Below, piece after piece: positions 1 through 8,300 of a stretch of 64,000 bases of DNA. The stretch covers positions 248,001 through 312,000 of the forward strand of contig NZ_NNRM01000017.1 in NCBI RefSeq assembly GCF_002252525.1, in the 5' to 3' direction. The stretch's first letter is position 1, and each line of letters starts with the position of its first letter. Below the pieces are notes generated by a model. The model made no database searches and had not been told where the DNA came from. It saw only the letters and a program-made list of their open reading frames with translations. This DNA comes from Brucella pseudogrignonensis (GTDB taxonomy: Bacteria > Pseudomonadota > Alphaproteobacteria > Rhizobiales > Rhizobiaceae). Made by a program: the position numbers and the translations under genes.

Positions 1-137
1 ACCTTGCCATTGCCTGACTGATAGCTATAGGCGCCCCAGGCGTCGAACTGCTTAATCTGGGTCGGTGTCTGGGCGAGTGCCGAACCCGCCATTGCAATCG
101 TAAACACCGAAGCCGCGACGATCGATTTTCCAAGCAT
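1..137 (-). CDS. Partial secreted protein, invasion-associated locus B (IalB)-like, N-terminus only
   Basis: Reading leftwards from an ATG at 137 gives a signal peptide (MLGKSIVAASVF..., ending in an AxA-type site SALA-QTP) followed by a segment of the type QIKQFDAWGAYSYQ, which resembles the start of the mature domain in IalB-family periplasmic proteins of Brucella and Bartonella. Only about 45 codons lie in the window; the rest continues beyond base 1. The family is exported and associated with envelope stability and host interaction; the exact function is not established. The assignment rests on the signal peptide and a short mature stretch, so family membership is likely but not certain. 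Confidence 0.6.
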   Translation of the reverse strand, partial: MLGKSIVAASVFTIAMAGSALAQTPTQIKQFDAWGAYSYQSGNGK

Positions 138-410
138 GGTTTTTTACCGGTTCTCTTTCGTTTGCTTCAAAGTCGAATATCGGGATGTCGCCGTTCATCA
201 CGCCGTCCCGTTTAGTGACCCTTAATGTGCCTTAATCTGGGTTACCAAACGGTGAAGTTTTGAAAGAAAACTTGAACGAGTAGACCTAAGTCCCCGCGAT
301 CCCGTTGCCAACTTCATCCAAAAGAAAGCGGCAAGAGTTTGTCATATTGCGTCAATGCACGATGATCGTGATGTCGCCCCATAACAAAGCTGTGAAGGGG
401 AGAGGCCGCT

Positions 411-791
411 TTAAGCAGCCTCACCGTCGTCGCGAAGAGCCTCACGGGCTGCGATTCTATGGGCGGGCGTTATATGTGTGCGAACAGCAGTCAATGCCGC
501 CATGAGCACTGCAATGTCATCGGTGAAACCAATGCCAACCAGCATATCGGGGATGACATCGAAGGGCAGAACGAAATAGGCGAGTGCTGTCATCAGTGTC
601 ATGCGCACACGCGTCGGCGTGTTCTGGTCGAGCGCGCAATAATAGGCGGCCACAACCTCATCCATAAACGGAACCATGCGACCGGCACGACGTGCGGTCT
701 TCCAGAATCCTTTTTTCACCCGTTCGCTGCGATCATTGAAATCGCCTTCATTGCCGGGCTCCAGGATTTCATCAATCTTGACGCTATCCAT
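411..791 (-). CDS. YkvA family protein (DUF1232)
   Basis: A 126-residue protein when started at the ATG at 791, which has GGAG about 11 nt upstream; the frame is open further upstream but the extra 15 residues look non-coding. The core carries the DUF1232 signature YFVLPFDVIPDMLVGIGFTDD, a short hydrophobic helix with the characteristic LPxDxIPD turn, followed by a second hydrophobic segment. Members are small membrane-associated proteins of unknown biochemical role found widely in bacteria. It is a lone gene between the IalB-like gene and a repeat-bearing intergenic region. The family call is firm; no function is claimed. Confidence 0.85.
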   Translation of the reverse strand: MDSVKIDEILEPGNEGDFNDRSERVKKGFWKTARRAGRMVPFMDEVVAAYYCALDQNTPTRVRMTLMTALAYFVLPFDVIPDMLVGIGFTDDIAVLMAALTAVRTHITPAHRIAAREALRDDGEAA

Positions 792-1103
792 GTTTGGGCA
801 ATCTCCAGTAAGCCGAATGCAAGGCCACAATAGCATTGGAAATGGGAATATTGCATCCAGCTTTCAAGTCGGAACGCATTTCCTGCATGAACCGTCAGCT
901 ACAAAAAGCCTCTGAAATCAACAAAATATGGATTCCAGAAAAATCGGGTTTCGGCCTGATTTGCCTGCGTGAACGAGCTTAAAGCATGTCGCGGAAAAGT
1001 GGGAACCGGTTTTCCGATAAAGACATGCATAAAAATAAAGATATAGAGCGAGCGCGGTAACTAGGATTAAGCGCGACATGCTCTGGTTGATTGGAGAACG
1101 TTG
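792..1103. other. Intergenic region, about 310 bp
   Basis: No credible coding frame was seen. The left part (792-975) presumably holds the promoter of the YkvA-like gene. The right part is almost entirely the palindromic repeat at 981-1084, which ends about 10 nt before the ribosome binding site of the orphan gene at 1104. Confidence 0.6.
981..1084. repeat. Bru-RS/RIME-like palindromic intergenic repeat, full copy
   Basis: The element is bounded by 11-bp inverted ends, AGCATGTCGCG at 983-993 and CGCGACATGCT at 1072-1082. The left half carries the GGAAAAGTGGGAACCGGTTTTCC hairpin core, which recurs in altered form at 8301, 45604, 51536 and 54383. Total length of about 104 bp matches the 103-105 bp Brucella repeats Bru-RS1/RS2; the name is used by analogy of size and structure. 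Confidence 0.75.
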
Positions 1104-1601
1104 ATGCATTTCACCGGCTATGGCGAAAATTTTGTGCGCAGTGACCGGTCAAGCCAGTTCTATCGCGGCCATCAGCTGGCGGCGGCTCAGGACATTAGCG
1201 ATCATGTCACCATCGATGTGAAGGATGGCATTTGCTACGACATCACCGCCTATATGCGTTTTCTGCTGGGGGCAGGTATTTCCGAGCACACGTTACGCGG
1301 CACATCGGGCCAAAACTGGATTCCGCTACTGAATTTCAAAGCCGGTGAATTGTGGAACGGCTATTCGGCGCTTCCATACGGGCGGGCGATTGGCTTCTAC
1401 GACGTGAAAGCGGGCCACATTTTTCATTCAGCCGTTGCGGTCGGTGACATCTACATTCGCAGCATCAATGGCAGAACGCTCGGTCAGAACTGGAGTGATC
1501 GTATCGATCTAACCAAAGCGCTCCCTTATATGGGACGAAATCGCGAAGGCAATTTCACACATCAGAAAAAGCCGATAATCGTTTATATTTCAAAAGTTTG
1601 A
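1104..1601 (+). CDS. Orphan protein with a Cys/His pair suggestive of a papain/NlpC-like fold
   Basis: A 165-residue protein. The start is the ATG at 1104 (GGAGA at 1093-1097) rather than the adjacent TTG at 1101. I do not recognise the family. There is no signal peptide or membrane segment. Two short motifs stand out: GICYDITAYMRFLLG with Cys44 at the head of a predicted helix, and GHIFHSAVAVGD with His108 at the head of a predicted strand. That order and spacing resemble the nucleophile and base of NlpC/P60 or papain-like enzymes. The catalytic reading is inference from pattern only. The gene stands alone, directly after a palindromic repeat and convergent with phhB, with a stop-to-stop gap of only 5 bp. 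Confidence 0.75.
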   Translation: MHFTGYGENFVRSDRSSQFYRGHQLAAAQDISDHVTIDVKDGICYDITAYMRFLLGAGISEHTLRGTSGQNWIPLLNFKAGELWNGYSALPYGRAIGFYDVKAGHIFHSAVAVGDIYIRSINGRTLGQNWSDRIDLTKALPYMGRNREGNFTHQKKPIIVYISKV

Positions 1602-1606
1602 TCGTT

Positions 1607-1897
1607 CTAAATCAGCGCGTTCATCTTGCGAGCAAGCTTGATGTCCAACTCGGTGATTCCGTTCTCGCTGTGGGTCGATAGCGTGACATCGACACGATTA
1701 TAAACATTGAACCATTCGGGGTGATGGTCAAGCTTTTCGGCATAAAGTGCTGCTCGGACCATGAAGCCGAACGCCGCGTTGAAGTCCTTGAATTTAAAAC
1801 TTTTGCTGATTGCTTCGCGGTCATCGACCTTCTGCCAGCCAGTAAGCTCGCCAAGTGCCTGTTTCAGTTCGTCATCAGTCAGCCTGTTGCGTGCCAT
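1607..1897 (-). CDS. phhB: Pterin-4-alpha-carbinolamine dehydratase
   Basis: A 96-residue protein from the ATG at 1897 ([10 protein letters not shown]...). The frame is open upstream, but that stretch overlaps the divergent phosphatase gene and lacks family similarity. The sequence has the family layout of [16 protein letters not shown], then a KSFKFKDF segment, then the active-site region [21 protein letters not shown] with the paired histidines and the trailing TLSTH. The enzyme dehydrates 4a-hydroxytetrahydropterin, recycling the cofactor of aromatic amino acid hydroxylases, and can act as a coactivator (DCoH) in other lineages. It is divergent from the LMW phosphatase with about 59 bp between starts. 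Confidence 0.92.
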   Translation of the reverse strand: MARNRLTDDELKQALGELTGWQKVDDREAISKSFKFKDFNAAFGFMVRAALYAEKLDHHPEWFNVYNRVDVTLSTHSENGITELDIKLARKMNALI

Positions 1898-1956
1898 TGT
1901 CTTTTGCCTATGTTGTTGGCTATTCAGCTCTAACTTATCATAGCCGCGAGAGTTCC

Positions 1957-2466
1957 GTGACCCAATCAGCCCCGACCAGTATTCTATTTGTCTGTGCAGG
2001 CAATATCTGCCGTTCGCCGCTTGCGGAAGGCGTGATGGCTCAGGTTCTGGCTGAGCGTCGCATTGATCATGTGCTGATCGATTCGGCGGGCACAAATGGC
2101 TACCACACCGGCGAAGAGCCGGATGATCGTTCGATCCGTGTTGCAGCGAAACATGGTCTAGATATTTCCGAGCAACGCTGCCGCCAGCTGACGCCGGGCG
2201 ACTTTACGCGTTTTGATCTCATCCTTGGGATGGATCGCTATAACATGCGCATGATCGCTCAAAGACAGCCTGCAAATGCTAGCGCTCGTATCGGGCTTTT
2301 CACCGAAATTGCAGAAGGAAAAGCCGTTGAAATCCCCGATCCTTACTATGGAGATATCGGGGATTTCGAACAGGTTTACCGGATGGTTCTGGCCTCATCA
2401 AAGGCGCTTGCCGACCAGTTCTGGCGTGAAACGGCCATCAAAGGCCAGGCTTCCTCGACGACATAA
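1957..2466 (+). CDS. Low-molecular-weight protein-tyrosine phosphatase
   Basis: A 169-residue protein starting at GTG 1957, preceded by a GAGAG box; earlier in-frame codons overlap phhB and are unlikely. The P-loop CX5R motif is Cys13-AGNIC-Arg19 followed by SPLAEG, and the general acid lies in the EIPDPYYG motif (Asp128). These are the complete catalytic elements of the LMW-PTP family, which hydrolyses phosphotyrosine through a cysteinyl phosphate; arsenate reductases of the same fold are less likely given the DPYYG loop. The 3' end runs 91 bp into the convergent thpR gene, so the C-terminal 30 residues (from about Asp140) are encoded opposite the thpR C-terminus. Confidence 0.93.
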   Translation: MTQSAPTSILFVCAGNICRSPLAEGVMAQVLAERRIDHVLIDSAGTNGYHTGEEPDDRSIRVAAKHGLDISEQRCRQLTPGDFTRFDLILGMDRYNMRMIAQRQPANASARIGLFTEIAEGKAVEIPDPYYGDIGDFEQVYRMVLASSKALADQFWRETAIKGQASSTT

Positions 2467-2966
2467 GGTCCGCCGCCGACAGAATCGCGTGAAGACATCA
2501 GCACGAAGCGGCTCACCTTAAACGGCATCGTCGAGAAATTGCCGCGAGATGAGAGATAATGCACGACATCCGCAATGTGCGGATTTCGCAGCCGTGCCAA
2601 AGTCACATGGGGTGTGAATTTACGCGGATCGGCGGGAATGCGAAGCCGCTGGCAAATGCGTTCGATTTCGCCTTGCAATGCGTTGAGTTCAGGCGAGGGG
2701 GATACGCCCGCATAGATGCTGTGCGGCTTCTTGGAACCGAAAGCATCGACACCTGACAGGTTGAGCATGAATTCGGGGCGCCGCACGCGATCAAGCGCAT
2801 TGGCAACCTCGTCGGCCACATGGCCTTCCACATCTCCGATAAAACGCAGGGTTATGTGGTAATTTTCGACATCAATCCAGCGTGCGCCGGGGAGGCCGCC
2901 TCGTAATAACGAGAGCGAAAGCGCGGCGTCGCGCGGGATTTCGAGGGCAGTAAAGAGACGCGGCAT
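2376..2966 (-). CDS. thpR: RNA 2',3'-cyclic phosphodiesterase (2'-5' RNA ligase family)
   Basis: A 196-residue protein of the 2H phosphoesterase superfamily. Both diagnostic HxTx motifs are present, HITL at 37-40 and HVTL at 120-123, about 80 residues apart as expected. The family opens 2',3'-cyclic phosphates to 2'-phosphates and shows RNA ligase activity in vitro; the physiological substrate is uncertain. The start at 2966 is preceded by a GAGGAGGAT-type purine run. The last 30 or so codons overlap the LMW phosphatase on the other strand; the tail after EEAWPLMAV is longer than is usual for the family, suggesting the overlap arose by loss of an earlier stop codon. Confidence 0.9.
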   Translation of the reverse strand: MPRLFTALEIPRDAALSLSLLRGGLPGARWIDVENYHITLRFIGDVEGHVADEVANALDRVRRPEFMLNLSGVDAFGSKKPHSIYAGVSPSPELNALQGEIERICQRLRIPADPRKFTPHVTLARLRNPHIADVVHYLSSRGNFSTMPFKVSRFVLMSSRDSVGGGPYVVEEAWPLMAVSRQNWSASAFDEARTIR

Positions 2967-2994
2967 AAAGCATCCTCCTCGAATCGTTCTGCGC

Positions 2995-3033
2995 CAGAGC
3001 GTCGTGTGGTCTAAGCCACGGGAGGACGCTCTG
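2995..3033. other. Inverted repeat between thpR and the GDSL esterase
   Basis: CAGAGCGTC at 2995-3003 pairs with GACGCTCTG at 3025-3033, with an inner GTGG/CCAC pairing. There is no T-run on either side, so it is not an obvious intrinsic terminator. It may be a reduced palindromic repeat unit. Confidence 0.45.
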
Positions 3034-3150
3034 AGTTAGAGTGCCTATGCATCGATCATCAGAAAAACGAATCTTTTTCCCTTACCGATGCAACTCTCAG
3101 CGAATCATTCTTCGCTGTTTTGAGCAAGCTGTTTATGCCTCCTGATTGTG

Positions 3151-3858
3151 TCAGCCGCCCGATGTCCCCGTCTTTTGTTCAGCTTTCAGGGCTTTCTCGA
3201 TCACCGGCATGAAATTGGTGACCATTGTTTCAACGCCCTTTTCATTCGGATGCATTCCGTCTTCGAGCAGCAGCCCCTTTTGCGTGGCAACGCCGTCGAG
3301 GAAGAATGGATAAAGCGGCACGCCATATTTCTGTGCAAGCTTCGGGTAAATCGGGTTGAATTTCTCGGCGTAATCCTTGCCCATATTGGGTGGTGCCATC
3401 ATGCCTGCAAGGATAACGGAAATGCCGCGTGTCTTGAGGCGCGACAGCATTTCATCGAGATTTTTCTCGGTAATGTCGGGGGAAATACCGCGCAGCGCAT
3501 CATTGGCACCCAGTTCCAGGATGACCAGATTGGTGCCATCTGGGATCGACCAGTCAATGCGCGCAAGCCCGCCGGTGGTGGTGTCGCCAGACACGCCGGC
3601 ATTCTCGATGCTGACTTCATAACCTTTGGCGTCCAGCGCTTTTTCAAGCTGCTGCGGGAAGGCGGCGTTAGAAGGCAGAAGATAGCCCGCCATCAGACTG
3701 TCGCCAAAGCCAACGATCTTGACCTGTGCAAGCTGTTCGGTCGGCAAAGCATCTTCAAGACCGGTCGGATCTTCCTGCGCACGCGCACCGGTAGCAATAA
3801 AAGACGCAGCTATGACAAAAATCGATAGCCATACCGGGATCGAGAGTTTGAAACGCAT
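3151..3858 (-). CDS. tesA: Periplasmic GDSL esterase / lysophospholipase (TesA-like arylesterase)
   Basis: A 235-residue protein from the ATG at 3858. This start gives a clean signal peptide (MRFKLSIPVWLSIFVIAASF... ending GARA-QED); the frame extends 23 codons upstream without adding plausible sequence. SGNH-hydrolase blocks are all present: GDSLMAGY with nucleophile Ser54, the oxyanion Gly in NAGVSGDTT, GAND with Asn119, and DGMHPNEKG carrying Asp200 and His203. The protein should hydrolyse acyl esters or thioesters in the periplasm. It is divergent from an ABC ATPase and an FtsX-type permease, the same neighbourhood as tesA-ybbA-ybbP in E. coli, which supports the TesA-like call. Confidence 0.88.
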   Translation of the reverse strand: MRFKLSIPVWLSIFVIAASFIATGARAQEDPTGLEDALPTEQLAQVKIVGFGDSLMAGYLLPSNAAFPQQLEKALDAKGYEVSIENAGVSGDTTTGGLARIDWSIPDGTNLVILELGANDALRGISPDITEKNLDEMLSRLKTRGISVILAGMMAPPNMGKDYAEKFNPIYPKLAQKYGVPLYPFFLDGVATQKGLLLEDGMHPNEKGVETMVTNFMPVIEKALKAEQKTGTSGG

Positions 3859-3986
3859 CGTTAGCAACCCATATCTAGCAAAGGTGGGCAAATCGCCCAG
3901 AGGACTTCTCTTCAATTTCTGGCGCAAAACAAGTTCAAATTTGTGGCGCGCTCTGGCCTTGAATATTCATATAGGAAGAAAAACGC

Positions 3987-4727
3987 GTGACGGAACAGGT
4001 GACTTCGCTAAATCATGGCCCGATCATCGAGCTTGAGAATGTTCATCTGACTCTGGGACATGCGGCATCATCCGTACATGTGCTCAAAGGCGTCTCGCTT
4101 TCAATTGCCCAAGGGATGTCTGTTGGCATCGTCGGACCATCAGGTTCGGGCAAGTCCACACTTTTGATGGTTCTGGCCGGTCTTGAGCATATCGACCAGG
4201 GAACGGTCAAGATTGCTGGTGAAACCATCAGCCAAATGACCGAGGATCAGGCTGCCGCTTTTCGTGGCGCCAATATCGGTATCGTTTTCCAGTCCTTCCA
4301 CCTCATCCCGAATATGACCGCATTGGAAAATGTCGCCGTCCCTCTGGAGCTTGCCGGGCGCAAGGATGCTTTTGAGGTGGCCGAACGTGAATTGCGCGCT
4401 GTTGGTCTTGGCGAACGCCTCACGCATTATCCGTCAGAACTTTCGGGTGGTGAACAGCAGCGCGTGGCCATTGCCCGTGCGCTTGCGCCAAGCCCCAAAA
4501 TCCTGATTGCCGATGAGCCGACGGGAAATCTCGACACGGCTACAGGTCGTCAGATTACCGATTTGTTGTTTTCCAAGCAGCGTGAAAACGGATTGACGAT
4601 GGTCCTTGTCACGCATGATCCATCGCTTGCCGCACGATGCGATCAGGAAATTCCGGTGCGTTCTGGCCGTATTGAGGAGCCAGTCCGAAAAGAGACTGCG
4701 CTTGAAACAGCGGTGGCTGGCGAATGA
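3987..4727 (+). CDS. ybbA: ABC transporter ATP-binding protein (YbbA/LolD type)
   Basis: A 246-residue nucleotide-binding subunit starting at GTG 3987 with AGGAAG at 3973-3978. Walker [10 protein letters not shown] is at residues 50-58, the signature LSGGEQQR at 152-159, and Walker B ILIADEP at 172-178 followed by TGNLD, the typical sequence of the MacB/LolD branch that works with FtsX-like permeases rather than importers. The stop overlaps the permease start in an ATGA, indicating translational coupling. With the divergent TesA-like esterase it forms the conserved tesA-ybbAP locus, whose transported substrate is not well established; a role in moving lipids or hydrophobic products across the envelope is inference. 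Confidence 0.92.
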   Translation: MTEQVTSLNHGPIIELENVHLTLGHAASSVHVLKGVSLSIAQGMSVGIVGPSGSGKSTLLMVLAGLEHIDQGTVKIAGETISQMTEDQAAAFRGANIGIVFQSFHLIPNMTALENVAVPLELAGRKDAFEVAERELRAVGLGERLTHYPSELSGGEQQRVAIARALAPSPKILIADEPTGNLDTATGRQITDLLFSKQRENGLTMVLVTHDPSLAARCDQEIPVRSGRIEEPVRKETALETAVAGE

Positions 4728-7285
4728 GCAGGCCGATGAGCAAGTTTGCTTCCTTCTCTCTCGCTCTCCGCTTTGCATTGCGTGAAATGCGTGGCGGGCT
4801 CTCCGGATTTTATATCTTTCTGGCCTGTATCGCCTTGGGTGTCGCAGCGATTGGTGGCGTGAATTCAGTTGCACGTTCGGTCAGCACAGGGATTGCAGTC
4901 GAAGGCCAGAGTATTCTTGGCGGCGATGTCAGCTTTGCGCTTAATCAGCGCGAGGCAAGTGCCGACGAGCGCGCTTTCATAGACCCGCAGGGCAAGGTTG
5001 CCGAAAGTGCCACGATGCGCTCCATGGCACGTCTGCCGGATGGCTCCGATCAGTCGCTGGTTGAAGTGAAGGCGGTTGATGCCGCCTATCCGCTTTATGG
5101 CGCATTGAAAGTAGCACCTGAGCTTTCGCTTGATGACATGACGAAACAGCAGAATGGTGCCTATGGCGCCGCTGTCAGTCAGGATTTTCTCAACCGCATG
5201 GGCGTCCAGCTTGGAACGAAAGTTTTGCTTGGTTCTGAAACTTTTGAGCTGCGTGCATTGATCGAAAGCGAACCCGATCTTCTGTCGTCGGGCTTTAATT
5301 TTGCGCCGCGTTTTCTGGTTTCGATGGATGGGCTTCGAGCGTCTGGGTTGATCCAGCCCGGAAGCCTTGTCGACCATATTTATAAGGTGGCATTGCCGGA
5401 TGGTGCACCCGATTCCGCAATTGCTGAGCTTCGCACCCGTGCAGCTACAGATTTTCCGGATGCAGGCTGGAATATCCGCTCACGCAACAACGCAGCCCCG
5501 GCTCTGACCGCAAATATCGAACGCTTCTCGCAGTTTCTCACACTGGTGGGCCTGACGGCGCTTATTGTTGGCGGCGTTGGTGTCGCAAATGCTGTGCGTG
5601 CCTATCTTGATGGCAAGCGTGGCGTGATTGCGACGTTTAAATCATTGGGTGCACCTGCACGTTTTGCAGTGCTGGTCTATCTCGTGCAGATCATGGTGAT
5701 TGGCCTTATCGGCATCATACTTGGTCTGGTGCTTGCCGCGATCATCCCATATGCAGCTGCTTTGGCGCTTGCCAATTATCTGCCCGTTGCAGGTGGCGGC
5801 GGTTTCTTCCCGCAAGCGCTAGCTTTGGCGGCAGTTTTCGGTCTCATCACGACGCTTGCCTTTGCGATTATCCCGCTTGGTCGTGCCCGTGAAATTCCGG
5901 CAACGGCGCTATTTCGCGAACAGGGCTTTGAACAACGTGGATTACCGCCACTACTTTATCTAACGCTCGCTGTTTTGCTGATTGCTGTTTTGGCAGGCTT
6001 GGCACTTTACGTCGCTTATGATCGACGGATTGCTGCGATCTTCATCATATCTTCGATTGCGGCCTTTGGTGTTTTGCGGCTGGTCGCGGACGGTATCCGC
6101 TGGCTCGCACGTCGCGCACCGCGTACGCGTTCAACAGCAGTTCGGCTTGCAGTTGGCAATATTTATCGACCTGGCGCGCTGACACCATCCGTGGTGCTTT
6201 CGCTTGGACTTGGCCTCACGCTGATGGTGGCGATTGCGCTCATTGATGGTAATCTGCGGCGTCAGGTGACGGAGAATATTCCGGCACAGGCTCCGGACTT
6301 TTTCTTTGTCGATATTCAGAACAATGACATCGGTGATTTCACCAAGCTTGTGAGCGGCATTGTCCCGGATGGCAAACTCACCTCCGGTCCGATGCTACGC
6401 GGTCGTATCGTCGCTTTTAACGGCACGAATGTTCGTGACATGACCATTCCACCGGAAGCAGCCTGGGTCCTGCGTGGCGACCGTGGCATTACCTTTGCTG
6501 ACAAAGTTCCAGAAAATTCGACGCTGACCGAAGGCGAATGGTGGCCCGAAAATTACTCCGGCGAGCCGCTTGTTTCTTTCGCAGAACGTGAAGGCAAGGA
6601 GCTTGGGTTGAAGCTTGGCGATACGGTTACGGTCAATGTGCTTGGCCGTAACATCAATGCCAAGATTGCAAGCTTCCGGCAGTTACAATGGGAAACACTG
6701 GCGATGAATTTCGTCATGGTGTTTTCGCCGAACACTTTTGCCGGTGCGCCTGCCACATGGCTAGCAACGCTTACAATTCCTGATGGTCAGAAGAACCTGG
6801 CGCCCGATGTCCTGCGACAGGTTACAAAAACATGGCCAGCGGTTACGACCGTCAGCGTGACTGATGCGCTGGATGTGGCGAATGATCTGATCAGCCAGCT
6901 TGCAACGGCAATTCGGGCTGCTGCATCCATCGCTCTTGCGGCTTCTGTTCTGGTATTGGGCGGTGCTCTGGCTGCAGGCAACCGCGCCCGCGTTCACGAT
7001 GCGGTTGTGCTGAAAACGCTGGGTGCCACGCGCGGCACGCTGATTGCAGCCTATATTGTTGAATATATGCTTCTGGGCCTTGCAACAGCGGTATTTGCGC
7101 TGGTCGCAGGCGGCGTTGCTGGCTGGTATGTGGTGGTTGAAGTCATGAAGCTGAAGGCGCAGTTCTTGCCGGACGTCGCGCTGATGACGGTGGCTGTGGC
7201 ACTCGTTCTAACCGTTGGATTCGGTCTGGCCGGCACATGGCGCGTGCTGGGTCAGAAGCCTGCAACCGTGCTCCGAACCATATGA
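4724..7285 (+). CDS. ybbP: FtsX-like ABC permease (YbbP family)
   Basis: An 853-residue membrane protein whose ATG overlaps the upstream ATPase stop (ATGA, 4724-4727). It has an N-terminal membrane anchor (GGLSGFYIFLACIALGVAAIGG), a periplasmic domain, and two sets of FtsX-type helices: one near residues 265-375 and a longer central hydrophobic block near 400-470, then a second periplasmic domain and a C-terminal FtsX unit near 725-850 (LATAIRAAASIALAASVLVLGG..., GATRGTLIAAYIVEYMLLG). The KTLGAT and KSLGAP cytosolic loops are the expected ATPase contacts. A duplicated FtsX architecture of about 800-850 residues is usual for YbbP. It is followed by a hairpin that may end the unit. Confidence 0.92.
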   Translation: MSRPMSKFASFSLALRFALREMRGGLSGFYIFLACIALGVAAIGGVNSVARSVSTGIAVEGQSILGGDVSFALNQREASADERAFIDPQGKVAESATMRSMARLPDGSDQSLVEVKAVDAAYPLYGALKVAPELSLDDMTKQQNGAYGAAVSQDFLNRMGVQLGTKVLLGSETFELRALIESEPDLLSSGFNFAPRFLVSMDGLRASGLIQPGSLVDHIYKVALPDGAPDSAIAELRTRAATDFPDAGWNIRSRNNAAPALTANIERFSQFLTLVGLTALIVGGVGVANAVRAYLDGKRGVIATFKSLGAPARFAVLVYLVQIMVIGLIGIILGLVLAAIIPYAAALALANYLPVAGGGGFFPQALALAAVFGLITTLAFAIIPLGRAREIPATALFREQGFEQRGLPPLLYLTLAVLLIAVLAGLALYVAYDRRIAAIFIISSIAAFGVLRLVADGIRWLARRAPRTRSTAVRLAVGNIYRPGALTPSVVLSLGLGLTLMVAIALIDGNLRRQVTENIPAQAPDFFFVDIQNNDIGDFTKLVSGIVPDGKLTSGPMLRGRIVAFNGTNVRDMTIPPEAAWVLRGDRGITFADKVPENSTLTEGEWWPENYSGEPLVSFAEREGKELGLKLGDTVTVNVLGRNINAKIASFRQLQWETLAMNFVMVFSPNTFAGAPATWLATLTIPDGQKNLAPDVLRQVTKTWPAVTTVSVTDALDVANDLISQLATAIRAAASIALAASVLVLGGALAAGNRARVHDAVVLKTLGATRGTLIAAYIVEYMLLGLATAVFALVAGGVAGWYVVVEVMKLKAQFLPDVALMTVAVALVLTVGFGLAGTWRVLGQKPATVLRTI

Positions 7286-7325
7286 AGCATTTGTAACCTT
7301 GCAGCTTAAATTCGCTTAAGCCCTT

Positions 7326-7354
7326 GGATCGCATGGATAATGCGATCCAGTTTT
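7326..7354 (+). terminator. Probable intrinsic terminator after ybbP
   Basis: GGATCGCAT at 7326-7334 pairs perfectly with ATGCGATCC at 7340-7348 around a five-base loop, followed by AGTTTT. It lies 40 bp after the ybbP stop. The T-run is short, so efficiency is uncertain. Confidence 0.55.
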
Positions 7355-7433
7355 CAAGTCGTTTATCACGATTTTTTACAGCTGGTACTTGTGTGAGAAC
7401 GCTAAAATCCCCATAATAAAACGCAGGCATGCT

Positions 7434-7497
7434 GGGGTCCCGCCAGCGGCGCCTGGGAGCGGCTCGAAATGAGCCTGACCCCGACACCGGACGGGAC
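7434..7497 (+). ncRNA. ybhL-type leader RNA ahead of the BI-1 gene
   Basis: A compact GC-rich block lies just upstream of the BI-1 family gene. GGCTC (7461-7465) and GAGCC (7471-7475) form a hairpin; GGGGTC (7434-7439) can close an outer stem with GACCCC (7477-7482); and GTCCCG (7437-7442) can instead pair with CGGGAC (7492-7497). The last two share bases 7437-7439 and exclude each other. A conserved leader called the ybhL motif is known upstream of this gene family in Rhizobiales; the match to it is from gene context and remembered features, not from a covariance model search. Function is unknown. Confidence 0.6.
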
Positions 7498-7517
7498 AAC
7501 GCAAAAGGATTTAAGTC

Positions 7518-8300
7518 ATGGCTGACTTTCGCAATATTCAGGCACAGCAGAGGCCGGTAGGTGGCGCTCGCGTTGGTGCTGACATCGATCAGGGCCTCCG
7601 CAGCTATATGCTCGGCGTCTACAACATGATGGCAATTGGTCTGGTTGTTACAGGCCTTGCTGCTTTGGCTGTCTCATCGTTGGCAACCACAACCGATCCG
7701 TCGGCAGCTGTTGCACAGCTTGCAAACGGCAAAATGCTCACCTCACTTGGTGCAGCACTTTATACATCTCCGCTGCGCTGGGTGGTTATGCTCGCTCCGC
7801 TCGCAGCTGTATTCTTCCTGAGCTTCCGCATCGAGCGTCTGTCGGTTTCGACCGCTAACGCCGTGTTCTGGGGCTATGCAGCTCTCGTCGGTCTGTCGCT
7901 GTCATCGGTCTTCCTGGTCTTTACCGGCCAGAGCATCGTTCGCACCTTCTTCGTAACGGCTGCTTCGTTCGGCGCATTGTCACTCTATGGTTACACAACC
8001 AAGCGCGACCTGTCCGCAATGGGCTCGTTCCTGATGATGGGTCTGTTCGGCCTGATCATCGCTTCGGTCGTTAACATCTTCCTCGGCTCCACCGCGCTGC
8101 AGTTTGCAATCTCGGTGATCGGCGTTCTGATCTTCGCAGGTTTGACCGCTTATGACACGCAGTCGATCAAGGAAATGTACTTTGAAGGTGATTCTGCGGA
8201 TTCGCAGGGCCGTAAGGTTGTTATGGGCGCGCTGCGTCTGTACCTCGACTTCATCAACATGTTCATGTTCCTGCTTCAGTTCATGGGTAACCGTGACTAA
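7518..8300 (+). CDS. BAX inhibitor-1 / YccA family membrane protein
   Basis: A 260-residue protein starting at ATG 7518 (AAAAGGA at 7503-7509). It has a short N-terminal soluble segment and about seven hydrophobic segments, ending with the hallmark C-terminal helix region GLTAYDTQSIKEMYFEG and ALRLYLDFINMFMFLLQFMGNRD, which contains the conserved acidic residues of BI-1 proteins. Relatives act as calcium/pH-sensitive leak channels or as modulators of membrane protease FtsH (YccA); the specific role here is not known. The gene is preceded by a structured leader and is followed immediately, at the base after its stop codon, by a palindromic repeat half-element and a terminator. Confidence 0.93.
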   Translation: MADFRNIQAQQRPVGGARVGADIDQGLRSYMLGVYNMMAIGLVVTGLAALAVSSLATTTDPSAAVAQLANGKMLTSLGAALYTSPLRWVVMLAPLAAVFFLSFRIERLSVSTANAVFWGYAALVGLSLSSVFLVFTGQSIVRTFFVTAASFGALSLYGYTTKRDLSAMGSFLMMGLFGLIIASVVNIFLGSTALQFAISVIGVLIFAGLTAYDTQSIKEMYFEGDSADSQGRKVVMGALRLYLDFINMFMFLLQFMGNRD

